64,000 nt of DNA from Canna indica. Lineage: Eukaryota > Streptophyta > Magnoliopsida > Zingiberales > Cannaceae. The stretch lies in NCBI GenBank assembly GCA_034359265.1, contig CP136890.1, positions 38,069,001 to 38,133,000 of the forward strand, in the 5' to 3' direction. Positions 23,775 through 33,997 of the stretch are shown here, piece after piece (within the stretch, counting starts at the first letter, position 1; each line of letters starts with the position of its first letter). The notes under the pieces were generated by a model, which was given only the letters and a program-made list of their open reading frames with translations, was not told the DNA's origin and made no database searches. The translations under genes were made by a program, and so were the position numbers.

Positions 23775-24125
23775 GTTCGGTCGACCGCCCGGTCGACCGA
23801 ATAGGGTAAGAAAAATGGCACCATCCATTTCGGTCGACCAGTCGGTCGACCGAACACTACTAAAAATAGGCAGTGGGAAATTCGGTTGACCAGTCGGTCG
23901 ACCGATAGAGGCTGGTTTTGGGCAGTAGCCCTAGAGGTCGACCAATCGGTCGACCGGAGTAAATAATCGAGCAGCGCACGATCTTGGCTTCCCTGCGTCG
24001 ATCGACCTGATTGAGGGAATGAATAGTCACGTCTGGGCGGTCGACCCGTCGATTGATCGACCACAAACAAAATGCAGTGATCGATGTGAGCGGTCGATCG
24101 GTCGATCTACCGACCAATCGACCAG
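23775..24125 (+). repeat. Palindrome-motif cluster upstream of the TATA box
   Basis: At least seven near-copies of the self-complementary core CGGTCGACCG occur, often paired as GGTCGACC-N(2-3)-GGTCGACCG (for example near 23778, 23831, 23882 and 23936). Each of the other A-family LTRs has a similar cluster at the matching place. Sirevirus LTRs are known to carry clustered palindromes near the TATA box, so this fits the lineage. Confidence 0.85.
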
Positions 24126-24178
24126 CGGCCTGCAACGAATAGAAAACTATTCGTTGAGCTGCGGTTTCTTCAGCGGGG

Positions 24179-24186
24179 TATAAATA
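24179..24186 (+). promoter_or_regulatory. A3 LTR 2 TATA box
   Basis: TATAAATA lies downstream of the palindrome cluster. A matching TATA box is present in A1, A2, A8 and A9 but is deleted in A3 LTR 1. Confidence 0.75.
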
Positions 24187-24975
24187 TACCCTCATATGAT
24201 TCTTTTATACTTCTTCCTTGATTATTACAGAGATTATTGAGCACTCAAAATGGAGAATCAAGCCTTCCAATTGATCAATTGCAGTGGGCCCTGTTTCTTT
24301 TCGCGACAATTTTTTTCAAGCGCACAAGCTGGGCTCAACTCGGGTTTCGATCGAGTTCTACCACTTGACGAGTTGAAGGTGCCAAAGGCTTGCAATGGAG
24401 CTTTTACTAATGGTTTTATTCTTAACTCTTCTGATTGTAATTTTACCTGTTATTTGAATGCTTTTACAATTTGAGTTTGTAAGACCTAGGTTGTTAGGTC
24501 TCATTTGTGAAGTGGTATCCTTGGTGTAGAATGAGTAAAGCCACTTATGTATACTTAGTGATTACTAGGATTAGTTCTAGTTGTCCCTTAGGTTGAGGTG
24601 GGAGAGTGCTCTCGGTAGGAAGGTGGGATACTTTCGGGTGTGGAAGTGCCTTCGGTTGGAGAGCGGAGACTTTCCGATGAAAATTCCTCTGTGTAAGGGA
24701 AACTAATTAATCTAGTAAAACTTAGTTTTGAAATCCTAAGCGGGGTGCTTAGGTAGTGGAATAGGCATTGGGGCCGAACCACTATAAATCTTGTGTTTGC
24801 ATTGTTTCATTTTGTTGTGCTTTAATTGCTTAATCATTTGTTGCTTCCGCATATAATCATTAAATCATAAATTACCTAAACTAATCAAGAAATGATTAAA
24901 ATTGGAATTTAGGCTAATTAATTTAGTTGACACACTATTCAACCCCCCCTCTAGTGTTGCCATTTCAACTTCAAT

Positions 24976-24987
24976 TGGTATCAGAGC
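24976..24987 (+). promoter_or_regulatory. A3 second primer-binding site
   Basis: TGGTATCAGAGC matches the initiator tRNA-Met complement exactly and lies two bases after LTR 2. Confidence 0.9.
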
Positions 24988-25040
24988 GGATCGTGGATTG
25001 AGATTTCACCATCTCGTCTACATCTAGTCTCGATCTAGAA

Positions 25041-25876
25041 ATGACTCTAGAGAGTGTAGCGTCTTCACCTCCTAGGTTCGATGACTCAAACTTTGGTCTT
25101 TGGAAACATAGGATGTACACTTATTTGAAGACTAAAGATTTTGGTGTCTTTAACATGTTACATTGGGAATGCATTGAACCTAAGGTTGATATGCATTCTT
25201 GGAGTGAAATGGATAAGAAAATGTCTTAGTATAATGGAGATGCCATGAATTACATACTTTGCACATTACCAAATGGCATCCTAGATAAAGTCATGCATTG
25301 CTCTTCGGCTTATGACTTATGGGCCACTTTAAATGCTTTATATGATTATGCAAAAATCGAAGAGATTGACACTTTTAATGAAGGTGGTGATGACAATAGT
25401 CACTCACCTACTACTAATCTTGGTTTTGATGCCCATAGCTCTTATAGGCAAAGAAGTAGCACCAAGAGCCGAAAAAGAAAATGATTTATCATGTGTGACA
25501 AGAGAAAGGGCATGTAAGGAAGAATTGTCCTACCATGAAAAATAAGGCAAAGAAGAGGTCAAAAGCTTCTGCACCATCATCCCATTCAAATGAAGCATCC
25601 TCTTGCAATGACTATGAAGATACTTCAAAAGTTTGCCTCATGAGTACTAATGATGAGGTACACTCTTTCCCTTCTAGTCATAATAATGATAATGATATTA
25701 CTAGCTCTTCTAGTTCATTCAATATGCCATATGAAGAACTAGTTGAGGAATGTCAAAAATTGTATGCCTTGCTTGTTAAAAAAGGTTATGAAAATAAAAG
25801 ATTGAAGAAAGATAATATAAGCCTTAACTCTCATGCGGATGAATTAAAACTAGAAAATGAGAGAATAAAATCTAGC
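25041..25876 (+). pseudogene. A3 second gag copy, truncated
   Basis: The start ATG gives MTLESVASSPPRFDDSNFG, matching the first gag. A stop after KKMS (near 25229) and another at the first knuckle (KSRKRK then stop, near 25484) break it. Where the knuckle is expected, the DNA still encodes a degenerate version (C-to-Y type change). The coiled-coil part (25535-25875) is open with LVEECQKLYALLVKKG. At about 25876 the sequence switches to G2 gag DNA, so the rest of the element is lost. Confidence 0.85.
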
Positions 25877-27238
25877 CACAGTATGAAATCATGTGGATGG
25901 CACGCCTGCAGAGTTAGGGATGTGGAAATTTCAGGGGCCATACATAGATGGAACCACCGATGGCTACTCAGAGTGCTACAGTATCAGGAGGTGAGGCACT
26001 AGAGTGTGGCCAATGCGGGAGGAGGCACAGGGGAGCATGCTACAGTCTGTGTACCTATTTTGGGTGTGGCCAGCCATGCCACATCAGGAGGGATTGCCCT
26101 ACAGGGGGCAGTCCAGTAGCAATACCACTCAAAGGGAGAGCTCCTATGTCTACGATTTCGGTGGCGTAGCGGACTCAGACTCAGGGGACAGGGCAGCAAC
26201 GTACGACGAGTCCAAGGAGGCCACCTGCTCGTATTTTTGCATTGACTCATGAGGGCGCGAAGTGGTCCAATGCAGTGGTGACATGTATCATTTCAGTTAG
26301 TACATTACCTGCTTAAGCACTGTTTGATCCAGGTGCTACACATTCATTTTTATCTGAGTTGTTGGCAACAATATTAGAAAAGGACAAAAGTTGGCTGGTT
26401 AAACCCTTAGCGGTGTCCACACCTACTGGCGGCACTATTATTGCTAAAGCAGTCTTCAGGGACCGTGATATCTTCATAGGCGGGCATGATCTAAAAGCGG
26501 AGCTGATATTGCTACCAATCCTTGAGTTGGATGTGATTCTGAACATGGATTGGCTATCAACCCATTATGCATCACTTAATTATAAGACAAAGGTAGTTAC
26601 ATTTTGCAAGCCAGGAATACCACCCTTTACCATTCAGGGCAATAGGAGAGGAGACTCTATTAGGGTGGTCTTTGCTCTCCATGCCCGTAAGCTGATGGTG
26701 GGCAGTTGTCAGGCTTTCTTGGCTTCTGTATCTACAGATGTTATCGATGAGGGCTCGGCCAACAGCATTTGAGGGTACTCCAGCAGCATCCGGTATGGGC
26801 AGTTGTCATGGACTTCCCCGATGTGTTTCCCAAGGAGTTGCCCGGATTACCAGTAGTATGGGAGACTGAATTTTGCATCGAGTTGTAGTTGGGGGTGAAA
26901 CCCATATCTATACCCCAATATTGGATGGCACCCGCTAAACTGAGAGAGATTAAGGCACAACTGCAGGAGCTGTTGGATGTTGAGTTCATTTGCCCAAGTG
27001 TCTCACCTTGGGGGGACCAATGTTGTTCATTAAAAAGAAGGACGAATTCATGCGGATGTGTATAGACTACCGGCGATTCAATAAGGTGACGATCAAGAAC
27101 CGTTACCCGCTTCCTAGAATAGATGATTTATTTGATCAGTTGCAGGGGACGGTTGTTCTCAAAAATTTGATATGAGGTTGGGGTACCACCAGTTCTAGCT
27201 CCAAACTACCTTCAGGACTTGGTATGAACATTATGAGT
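25877..27238 (+). pseudogene. G2 gag knuckle, protease and RT start
   Basis: After a short linker the Gag knuckle region appears near 26000-26110 ([13 protein letters not shown], degenerate first Cys spacing). The aspartic protease motif LFDPGATHSF is at about 26320-26350. It is followed by VSTPTGGTI and LILLPILELDVIL at 26400-26550, as in the G7 protease. The RT start lies at 26990-27175 with [20 protein letters not shown] and [13 protein letters not shown]. Sequence continues to EHYEFL near 27238, where A4 begins. Stops after the knuckle, near 26305, and after VVLKNLI show it is inactive. The catalytic Asp of the protease is kept, but the RT YIDD box is lost. Confidence 0.85.
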
Positions 27239-28311
27239 TCCTAGCTCCAAACACGATGAAAATGGCTAGTCCTAGTCAATCGTTCAAAGATTGAAGGCAA
27301 GATCAAGGATGTATCATGGGAACTAGGGTTATCAAAGGGATGACTCAAGAAATGCTTTGAGAATGATCAAGAATGGCTCAGTGGAAGCTTAGATAATAGA
27401 TGAAAGACTCCCATGGCTTGGTATTTATAAGCCATGAAGAGTTAGAATGAAACACCCAACTCAACGACTAGGAAACTAGCCATTTTCATCGTTCGATTGC
27501 AAGTCCGGTCGATCATCGGTCAACCGACCGAGCGATCGAACGCGTATCGCTGCTTTCTAGCACACTTCAGTTGACCGTTCGGTCGACCGACTTGCCTACT
27601 ACCAATTTTTGGAAGCATTTAGTCGATCGACTGGTCGACCAAAATTGGACAGACTGCTTGGTTTGGCTCATTTCTGGGTTCCGTCTTCACTAAGTCTACT
27701 TATATAATATAACTTTAAAACATAAATGTTATATAAGGACTATCCCCCATTTGGATTCAATAAAAATATCTAAGAAATCAAAATCCTTTATAATCAAAAT
27801 CTAATTTTTGGGGTCTAGTACAAATTTCTGAAAAACGAAAATTTTCTAATCTCCCGAGTCAAATATGGGTATGCTAAAGGCTTCCAAAAATTCTTTAAAA
27901 ATATCTCATTATCTAGTTTTTATCCAAGGAAAAATTACTGACATTTTTTGTATCAAGAAAATGTCTAGGTCATATAGCCCTCCAAGGAGCTCCCTAGGCT
28001 TAGTGAATTCTATTGTCATTTTCTAATTTGTCTGTTTTTTCAGGTTTTGGGGTTCGGGTTTGGTTTTTGGGTTCTTATGCATCATCATGAGGATTTACAA
28101 CACATGCTAGACACCCTAGAACTAAACTTCAACTTCCCGAAGAATCTCGAGCGTCGATAAGCGTCCTTGCCGATTTCTCCGATTTATTCGATCGGCGACG
28201 TCGTGTGCTAACCGACTTGGAACCTGAAAGATTTCTCAATGAAACATTAGTTCCATGTTTGTTATCATCAAAATTGAGATTAAGACCAAGGTAGAAAACC
28301 TTAGGCCAACA
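27239..28311 (-). repeat. A4: truncated A-family LTR inside G2
   Basis: This minus-strand LTR piece has a complete start (TGTTGGCCTAAGG, minus strand, at 28311) but lacks its last ~500 bases, which in a full LTR would lie left of 27239. The TATA-box region is near 27420-27435 (plus-strand GTATTTATAAGCC), and the palindrome cluster is at about 27490-27650. The G2 RT end and most of RNase H that should follow 27238 are absent, so a deletion removed part of both elements. Confidence 0.85.
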
Positions 28312-29430
28312 GATGGGTAGCTTAGCCCACTTGGCCATGGGTAGGAGATCCCTGGCCAAAGAGCTGGCGGTGACCCTGGGTCCAGGGGACATGTTATCTG
28401 TGGCTGATTCGAAAACACATGCGCGTGCAGTCCACTTTGGTTGATATGCTACGAGCGGCTCAGGGTGAGGATGCTTTTTGTTCCCTGACAAAGGATCTAG
28501 TTGTGAGGAGTGATGCAGAGGGTTTTAGAGTGGACTCTGAGGGGGTTTTCAGATACAAAGATAGAATTGTGGTACCTGACACGGTAGAGGTACGCAGGCA
28601 AGTGCTAGATATGGCCCATAATTCCACCTATACTATGCATCCCGAAGCGACTGAGATGTACCGAGACCTCAGGCAACATTACTGGTGAAAGGGAATGAAA
28701 AGAGAGGTGGCAGCATTTGTATCCAAATATTTGGTCTGCTAGCAAGTTAAGGCCGAACACCTGAGGCCTGCAGGGTTGTTGCAAAACTTGGAGGTACCGG
28801 AGTGGAAATGGGAGAAGATCACCAAAGATTTTGTTATAGGCTTACCTAAGTCTGAGTAGGGGAACGATTCCATTTGGGTGGTGGTAGACTGGTTAACTAA
28901 GACGACACATTTCATACCTATGAAGACCATTTTCACGGCCGAGTTGTACGTGCAACTCTTCCTTGACCGTATTGTGGCTTATCATGGGATCCCAATGATG
29001 ATCATATCTGACCGTGGCACATAGTTCATCGCTCAATTCTAGCAGTCATTTCAGGAGGCATTGAGCACCTAGGATTGGTTCAGTACTGCCTTTCACCCTC
29101 AGACGGATGGACAGTTAGAGAGGACCATTCAGACACTTCAGGACATGCTGAGGGCATGCGTGGTGGACCTCGAGAGTAGCTGGGGGAGGCATTTATCATT
29201 GATAGAGTTTGCCTATAATAACCGCCACCATAGCAGTATCGGCATGACCCCATTTGAGGCTTTATACGGCCAGGTGTAGGTCGCCGATAAGCTGGTTTGA
29301 AGCTGGCGAGTCCCAATTGCTGGGGCCGGATTTGGTTCACGACATCATTGAGAAAGTGAAATTGATCAAGGAATTACCTTTAGCATCTCAGAGTCATCAA
29401 AAGATGTATGTTGATGGTAAAGACCGAGAC
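28312..29430 (+). pseudogene. G2 RNase H end and integrase remnant
   Basis: The segment starts MGSLAHLAMGRRSLAKELA, matching the G7 region after ADALSKKS, the normal end of gypsy RNase H. The ORF at 28419-28688 holds [13 protein letters not shown] and the zinc-binding N-terminus of integrase (HPEATEMYRDLRQHYW). The core follows with WEKITKDFVIGLP, IISDRGT, FNTAFHP-like [20 protein letters not shown] and [19 protein letters not shown]. Thus the DDE residues are visible but separated by stops (after HYW, KYLVC, SE and RGT). It ends near KMYVDGKDRD, where G3 begins. The chromodomain and 3' LTR are lost. Confidence 0.87.
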
Positions 29431-30262
29431 TATCACACCCCAACTCTAGGTCACGTGACCGGCCAGGGTATGTGTTCGTACCCTGAAAGCCTAACTCATG
29501 CACTAACCAACACAAATATAAATATGCAACTAAACTGATAGAAAATGTAAATGAAGTTCACTTATTTTTTTTTATAAATGTTTGAAATCAAGTTTACAAC
29601 TCTAATAACAAAATAACACGACTCAAATGGTGAAACAAGACTCTCAACACGACTACGACTAACTAACAGCCTGCTATGAGATCAGCGACACCACTCGCCC
29701 TCAAGCAGCACCATGCCATCAAGCCGTACCTCACTGGTCAGGCTCTACAAAACAAAATCAAATAAAACCATGAGTCCATGAGAAACCGAGTGAGTGGTTC
29801 TACCGAACCTCCACCTAAATTCCAAGTATAAAAATCATATATTTAGCAGTATAACATGCGCATAAAAATCATACTGGTTCTATCACAATAACAGGCTGAT
29901 AGGCTGCCCCATGCAAGGAAATATATCAGCCAATCATGCTTTGTACTATGTGTACCACTCGACCACTATGGGCCTTACCCTGCAAAAATAGTCTCGGCCA
30001 TACTTGGCCCTCATCTCATATAACACTCGGCCATGCCGGCCCATAAAAATCAAACAATATATAAAGAAACCATAGTAGGTTATATTTTCACATAAATTAC
30101 GCATTTAACTGATTTCATCATCGGGTCCATCAAATAGGATGGCCAACTAGTTTCTGGAGCCCCACGGGTTAGGGATAGCTCATCCCACCCATAACACTCG
30201 GGTCTAACGTCAGCATAGCCCATTGACACTATCAAAATATATATAGGTCTCTTCAGGAACTT
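29431..30262 (-). repeat. G3: truncated gypsy LTR
   Basis: On the plus strand it starts TATCACACCCCAACTC, then TCACGTGACCGGCCAGGG. This matches the ends of the G7 LTR (56321) and of G4 reversed. The first T-G pair is changed to T-A. Only about 830 bases remain of an LTR that is 2.7 kb in G7. The right junction with K2 is approximate. No TATA box or internal sequence is recognisable. Confidence 0.75.
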
Positions 30263-31288
30263 CTGTAAAGGACAGTTGCTTAGGAAGTTGCAACTGCTCT
30301 AATACTAGCCTATTGTTGCAAAGTAAGAATCAAAACAAAAAGGCAATGCTAACTCAAGAGATTTGTTTACGCAGTTCAGTGACAAACCAATCACCTAATA
30401 TGCGGGGCACTCACCGGATAGATGATCAATTCACTCTCTATAAGTACACTTATAAGTCCTCTAGATTTCACACACGAAATTTGACTACAGTACTATAGTG
30501 AATCGGAAATAACAGAAAACTATTTGCTATTACAAGTAAATACCAACTTGCTTCTCTATGACATCACAACCATAGAGTTCCGTCTTCCACATGGCATCGT
30601 GTTGTAGCGAGTTATCCGCCCGATAACCAATCTTCTTCTTGAAGATAAAAAATGGTTGTTGCCTCTTCTGCACTCGGCATTCTGCACTCAACAGTTTCAA
30701 CTCCTCTATATGTGGCAACAGCTTTTCCGCGCAATGGAGTTGTCGACAATAGATCTCTTCTCCAGTATTTATAGGTGACAATAGAAAATTACTAAAAGAT
30801 CTAAATAATGATGACTTCAATCATATTTAATCATCGTCGTCTTCTATAGAAACCGTCAGCATAACTTAGGCATTTTTACAAAAGATCATTTATATAAATA
30901 AGAAACGCCTATGAAATAAGTGAAGAGAAAACTCTTCCAAACTAAACTGTTTAGGAAAAAATAAGGCTGATTAAATGTCCAAAATCAGTTAAACAAAAAC
31001 CATCATTAAACCAAAAGTCCATCAGTCATCAAGATCGTCTCAAACAGTCCATCAGAAATCCTTTAAGACTATAAGTAGTTAAGACTGCATCTTCACAGTT
31101 GAAACCTTCAACATTCCCATAATATACTCTGGTCATAGTAGCTCATTGATCGGAATGAATTGTAACATGAGATCCAGCATAAGCAGTTCATCAATATGAG
31201 CAATTGCTCAAAGTCTTTTTACTTGAGAAATAATCTGAAAAAATGTTTTTGCCAAATATAGCCAACATTCATAAAAACAATACTAACA
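30263..31288 (-). repeat. K2 3' LTR
   Basis: On the minus strand the LTR starts TGTTAGTATTG at 31288, right after the purine tract. A TATA box appears on the plus strand as CAGTATTTATAGG near 30761. The distal LTR end near 30263 is not certain, since it abuts G3 without a visible duplication. A palindrome-like AAGTTGCAACTG lies at 30285-30296. Confidence 0.7.
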
Positions 31289-31303
31289 ATCTCCCCTTTT
31301 GGC
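31289..31303 (-). promoter_or_regulatory. K2 polypurine tract
   Basis: The minus strand reads CCAAAAGGGGAGAT directly before the LTR start, the expected plus-strand primer. Confidence 0.8.
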
Positions 31304-31683
31304 TTATTTGTCAAAAACCCAACCTGTCATAAATAATGCTATAAATATAGCATAATAACAAGAAAAAAGTTTCACGGATATAATAGTTTTAAAACTTGAA
31401 CCATCACAGAGTTTAAAACTATTCATTACATAAAACGAAGCATTACCATCATAGAGATCATATTTAGGCATCACAGACTAGTTATAGAACAGTACCAGAC
31501 AATCACCACAATACCAGAAAATCACCACATACCACAACCATCACAAACTAGTTTAGACTTTACTTTAGACCACTTTACCTTAAACAAACAATAACAACAC
31601 CATAATCAAAAAACACAACACCAAAACACCACACCACATATCTCCCCCTTTTTGGCCGAATAAGCCAAAGGAGAGAAAAGCAG

Positions 31684-32097
31684 TCACTTTGTGCTGTCTG
31701 GATCAAATGAACCAGTATCTCTTTCAAAAGGCCAAGCTGTAGTGCCAATAGTGAAATATTCAAAAAACTTCTGCTCAATAGTTAATACCTGCAGATGAAG
31801 CTTAGCTAAAGACACCTGCAATTGATACAAATCATCACGAATTTCTCTCGTATCAGTGGTTAAAACTGCATAAACTCTCATTGCAATCCACTCATCCTTA
31901 GAACGTGATTGTACTCTACCAGAGCTTTCTATAGCTTTTCCTTTGGATCTCTTTCTCTGCTTTTGACCATGGGGGGTGAACGGAGATGATCTTTTATCAG
32001 AGGACGGTGCTGGATTTTGTGTGTCAATAGTTCCAGCAGGATTTGAGAACATCATTTCTTTTGCCAGGGAAGCTTCCATCTCTTTCTTTAAGCTCAT
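31684..32097 (-). CDS. K2 extra ORF downstream of pol, 137 aa, function unknown
   Basis: This uninterrupted 137-codon ORF lies between RNase H and the purine tract. It starts MSLKKEMEASLAKEMMFSNP, has a basic middle (QKQRKRSKGK) that could be a nuclear signal, then a helical segment (EIRDDLYQLQVSLAKLHLQV). Many Sireviruses carry an extra, sometimes envelope-like, ORF at this place. I see no signal peptide, transmembrane segment or coiled-coil pattern strong enough to call it an envelope protein. It may be the C-terminal part of a longer decayed ORF. The open frame amid decayed pol is notable, but chance survival of 137 codons is possible. Confidence 0.45.
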   Translation of the reverse strand: MSLKKEMEASLAKEMMFSNPAGTIDTQNPAPSSDKRSSPFTPHGQKQRKRSKGKAIESSGRVQSRSKDEWIAMRVYAVLTTDTREIRDDLYQLQVSLAKLHLQVLTIEQKFFEYFTIGTTAWPFERDTGSFDPDSTK

Positions 32098-32639
32098 TGT
32101 TTTACCCTTTTTGCTGCTTTGTAATTGAACTTCGGCTCAAATAGATTGTAGAATAAAGGAAGATTGAGACTGTCAATTAAGTTCTCGAGAAATTGAACCG
32201 AGTTGCAATGCATAAAGGATGTAAATGATGACATATCTGTTCACGTTCGCATTAAAGTAGAGCCTCCGCCGAAAAAACTCAATGGATAAGTTATGGTTAC
32301 ACGAGAAACGCCAGCTGGAAAAATTGATTATGAGAGAGAATAAATTTTTGAAAACCAATTTATCCATATGAACACATTGTCCAAGGAAGATTTAGATATT
32401 CTTCAAATATCCCATTTAAAAGACGAATCTGTGACATGACACTAGGTCCTTGGGCAAAAAGTAACCTGACTGTGCTGAATTAATGTCCATGAGAAGAAAG
32501 CTGCATTCTTATCTTTCATAAAGAAAGCACACGTGCAAACTTAAAAAGAAGAGTTTCTTACTTACTTTATCAATCATCAATTAGAATTCTTCCTGTTTGA
32601 ATTGAAGATGGTACCCACTTGTTCTGAGTTGCAGTGGAT

Positions 32640-33811
32640 ACCAGTTGCAACTGCTTCATTTCAACTGAAACCTTGATCTTACATCAATGATTTTAGCATG
32701 TGAATGCACTATGGAATCCTTGAAGTTGTGATAGTACTCATTGTATCACAATAAAGTATCTTTCCTTCTTGATTAAGACCATATTCAGGTAACATACTCT
32801 TCATCCAGATTAACTGCATACTGCAACTGCCTGCTCCCAAATAATCTGCCTCTGCTGAAGAATGAGAAATAGAATTTTATTTCTTGCTTAACTAGGCCAC
32901 AATATTTGTTCCAATATAAAAACAACTGTCTGATGTACTCTTTCTATCATCAATATTTTCAGCCCAATCTGCATCTAAAAATCTAGCTAGGCAGGGATTA
33001 CAATCAATAGAATACCAATGATCAAAATCCAAAGTACATTTTGAATTCTCTTAATAGCTTGAAGGTGATACTTCTTTAGATTTGCTTGATATCTGGCACA
33101 CATTCCAACACTAAAGCATAAGTCAGGTCTACTATCTGTTATATATAACAAGCCTCCAATCATTCTTCCGTACAGAGTGTGAACAACACTCTTTTCTTCA
33201 TCATCCTTGCATAGTTTCTCATGGATAGAGATAGGAGTTCTAACTGCCTTTGAACTGTCTAGTCCAAACTTGTGAAATAGATTCTTAGCATATTTACATT
33301 GTGAAATGAATATTTCTTTTTCAGATTGCTTGACCTGTAGACTGAGAAAATAACTCATTTCTCCAACCATGCTCATTTCGAATTCAAACTTCATGTCATG
33401 CAAAAATGGTTTAGCAAGGAATTTAGAAGTTGAATAAAAAATAATATCATCAACATATATCTGAACAATTACCAGTTGAGACTCCCTTTCCTTGATGAAT
33501 AGAGTCTGATCAGCTTTTCTTCTTTTATAACCTTTCATGAGCAGAAATTGGGTTAGTCTATCATACCAAGCTCTAGGTGCCTGCTTGAGATAATATAAAG
33601 CTTTATTCAGCTTATACACTTAGTTTGGATGAGTAGAATCTTCAAACCCTTTTGATTGTCCGACAAAGACTTCCTCATTTAAAATCACATTCAGGAAGGC
33701 TATCTTAACAACCATTTGATAAAATTTGAATTTCCAACAGCAAGATAAGGCAAGGAGTAACCTGATAGATTCTAAACTTGCAACAGGTGAAAATGTTTCA
33801 CCATAATCCAA
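32640..33811 (-). pseudogene. K2 reverse transcriptase and RNase H
   Basis: RT starts near 33811 with YGETFSPVASLESIRLLLAL. The main ORF at 33619-32987 (210 aa) reads QAPRAWYDRL, catalytic IYVDDIIFYSTS, FEMSMVGEMSYFLSLQVKQ, YAKNLFHKFGLDSSKAVRTP and DSRPDLCFSVGMCARYQAN, all typical of Sirevirus RT. RNase H is represented only by shattered sequence to about 32640. A stop at 33620 separates the two RT parts, and an Asn stands in the normally Gly-Leu-Lys motif (YYLKQAPR). The YVDD box is intact. Confidence 0.87.
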
Positions 33812-33997
33812 ACCTTCAACTTGATTCTAGCCTTGAGCAACAAGTCCGACTTTGTTTCTTATGACATTTATTGCTTCATCAGTCTTGTTTTTGTATACCC
33901 ATTTGCTTCCAATTATGTTGACACTTTTAGGTTTTGGAACCAATTCCCGAACATCATTTCTGATAAATTGTTGCAATTCTTCTTGTATATCCATGAT

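Larger units (their letters stand above)
23472..24973 (+). repeat. A3 LTR 2
   Basis: This 1502-bp LTR starts TGTTGTCTTTAG and ends CATTTCAACTTCA. It keeps a TATA box (TATAAATA, 24179-24186) about 700 bases from its start. The cluster of CGGTCGACCG-type motifs (23775-24125) lies just upstream. It has both a purine tract before it and a primer site after it, so it is the shared LTR of a tandem pair. Confidence 0.88.
17212..25876 (+). mobile_element. A3: tandem Sirevirus-like copia element (LTR-body-LTR-partial body)
   Basis: This is the best-preserved A-family copy, on the plus strand. Its parts are LTR 1 (17212-18653), primer site (18656-18667), gag (18721-20228), non-coding body (20229-23456), purine tract (23457-23471), LTR 2 (23472-24973), a second primer site (24976-24987) and a second gag start (25041-25876) cut off against G2 gag. 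No protease, integrase, RT or RNase H is present anywhere in the first body. The second body after LTR 2 shows a tandem arrangement, probably from recombination between copies, followed by a deletion that also removed part of G2 gag. Confidence 0.88.
11077..29430 (+). mobile_element. G2: Ty3/gypsy element, broken up by A2, A3 and A4
   Basis: This is a plus-strand gypsy element. Its pieces are the 5' LTR (11077-13394), primer site (13398-13409), leader (13410-13470 and 16513 onward), gag start (to 17211), gag knuckle, protease and RT start (25877-27238), and end of RNase H plus integrase (28312-29430). The pieces keep the order gag, protease, RT, RNase H, integrase expected for gypsy. They align with homologous parts of G7, for example GLQLRGP in gag and [13 protein letters not shown] before integrase. 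The 3' end, chromodomain and 3' LTR are missing, replaced at 29431 by G3. TATGC (11072-11076) may be its left target duplication. That all pieces belong to one element is inferred. Confidence 0.78.

Noticed and set aside
26999..27238. Reading the G2 RT piece as an independent gene
   Set aside because: It continues the protease in order and ends at the A4 junction; it is part of a broken polyprotein.
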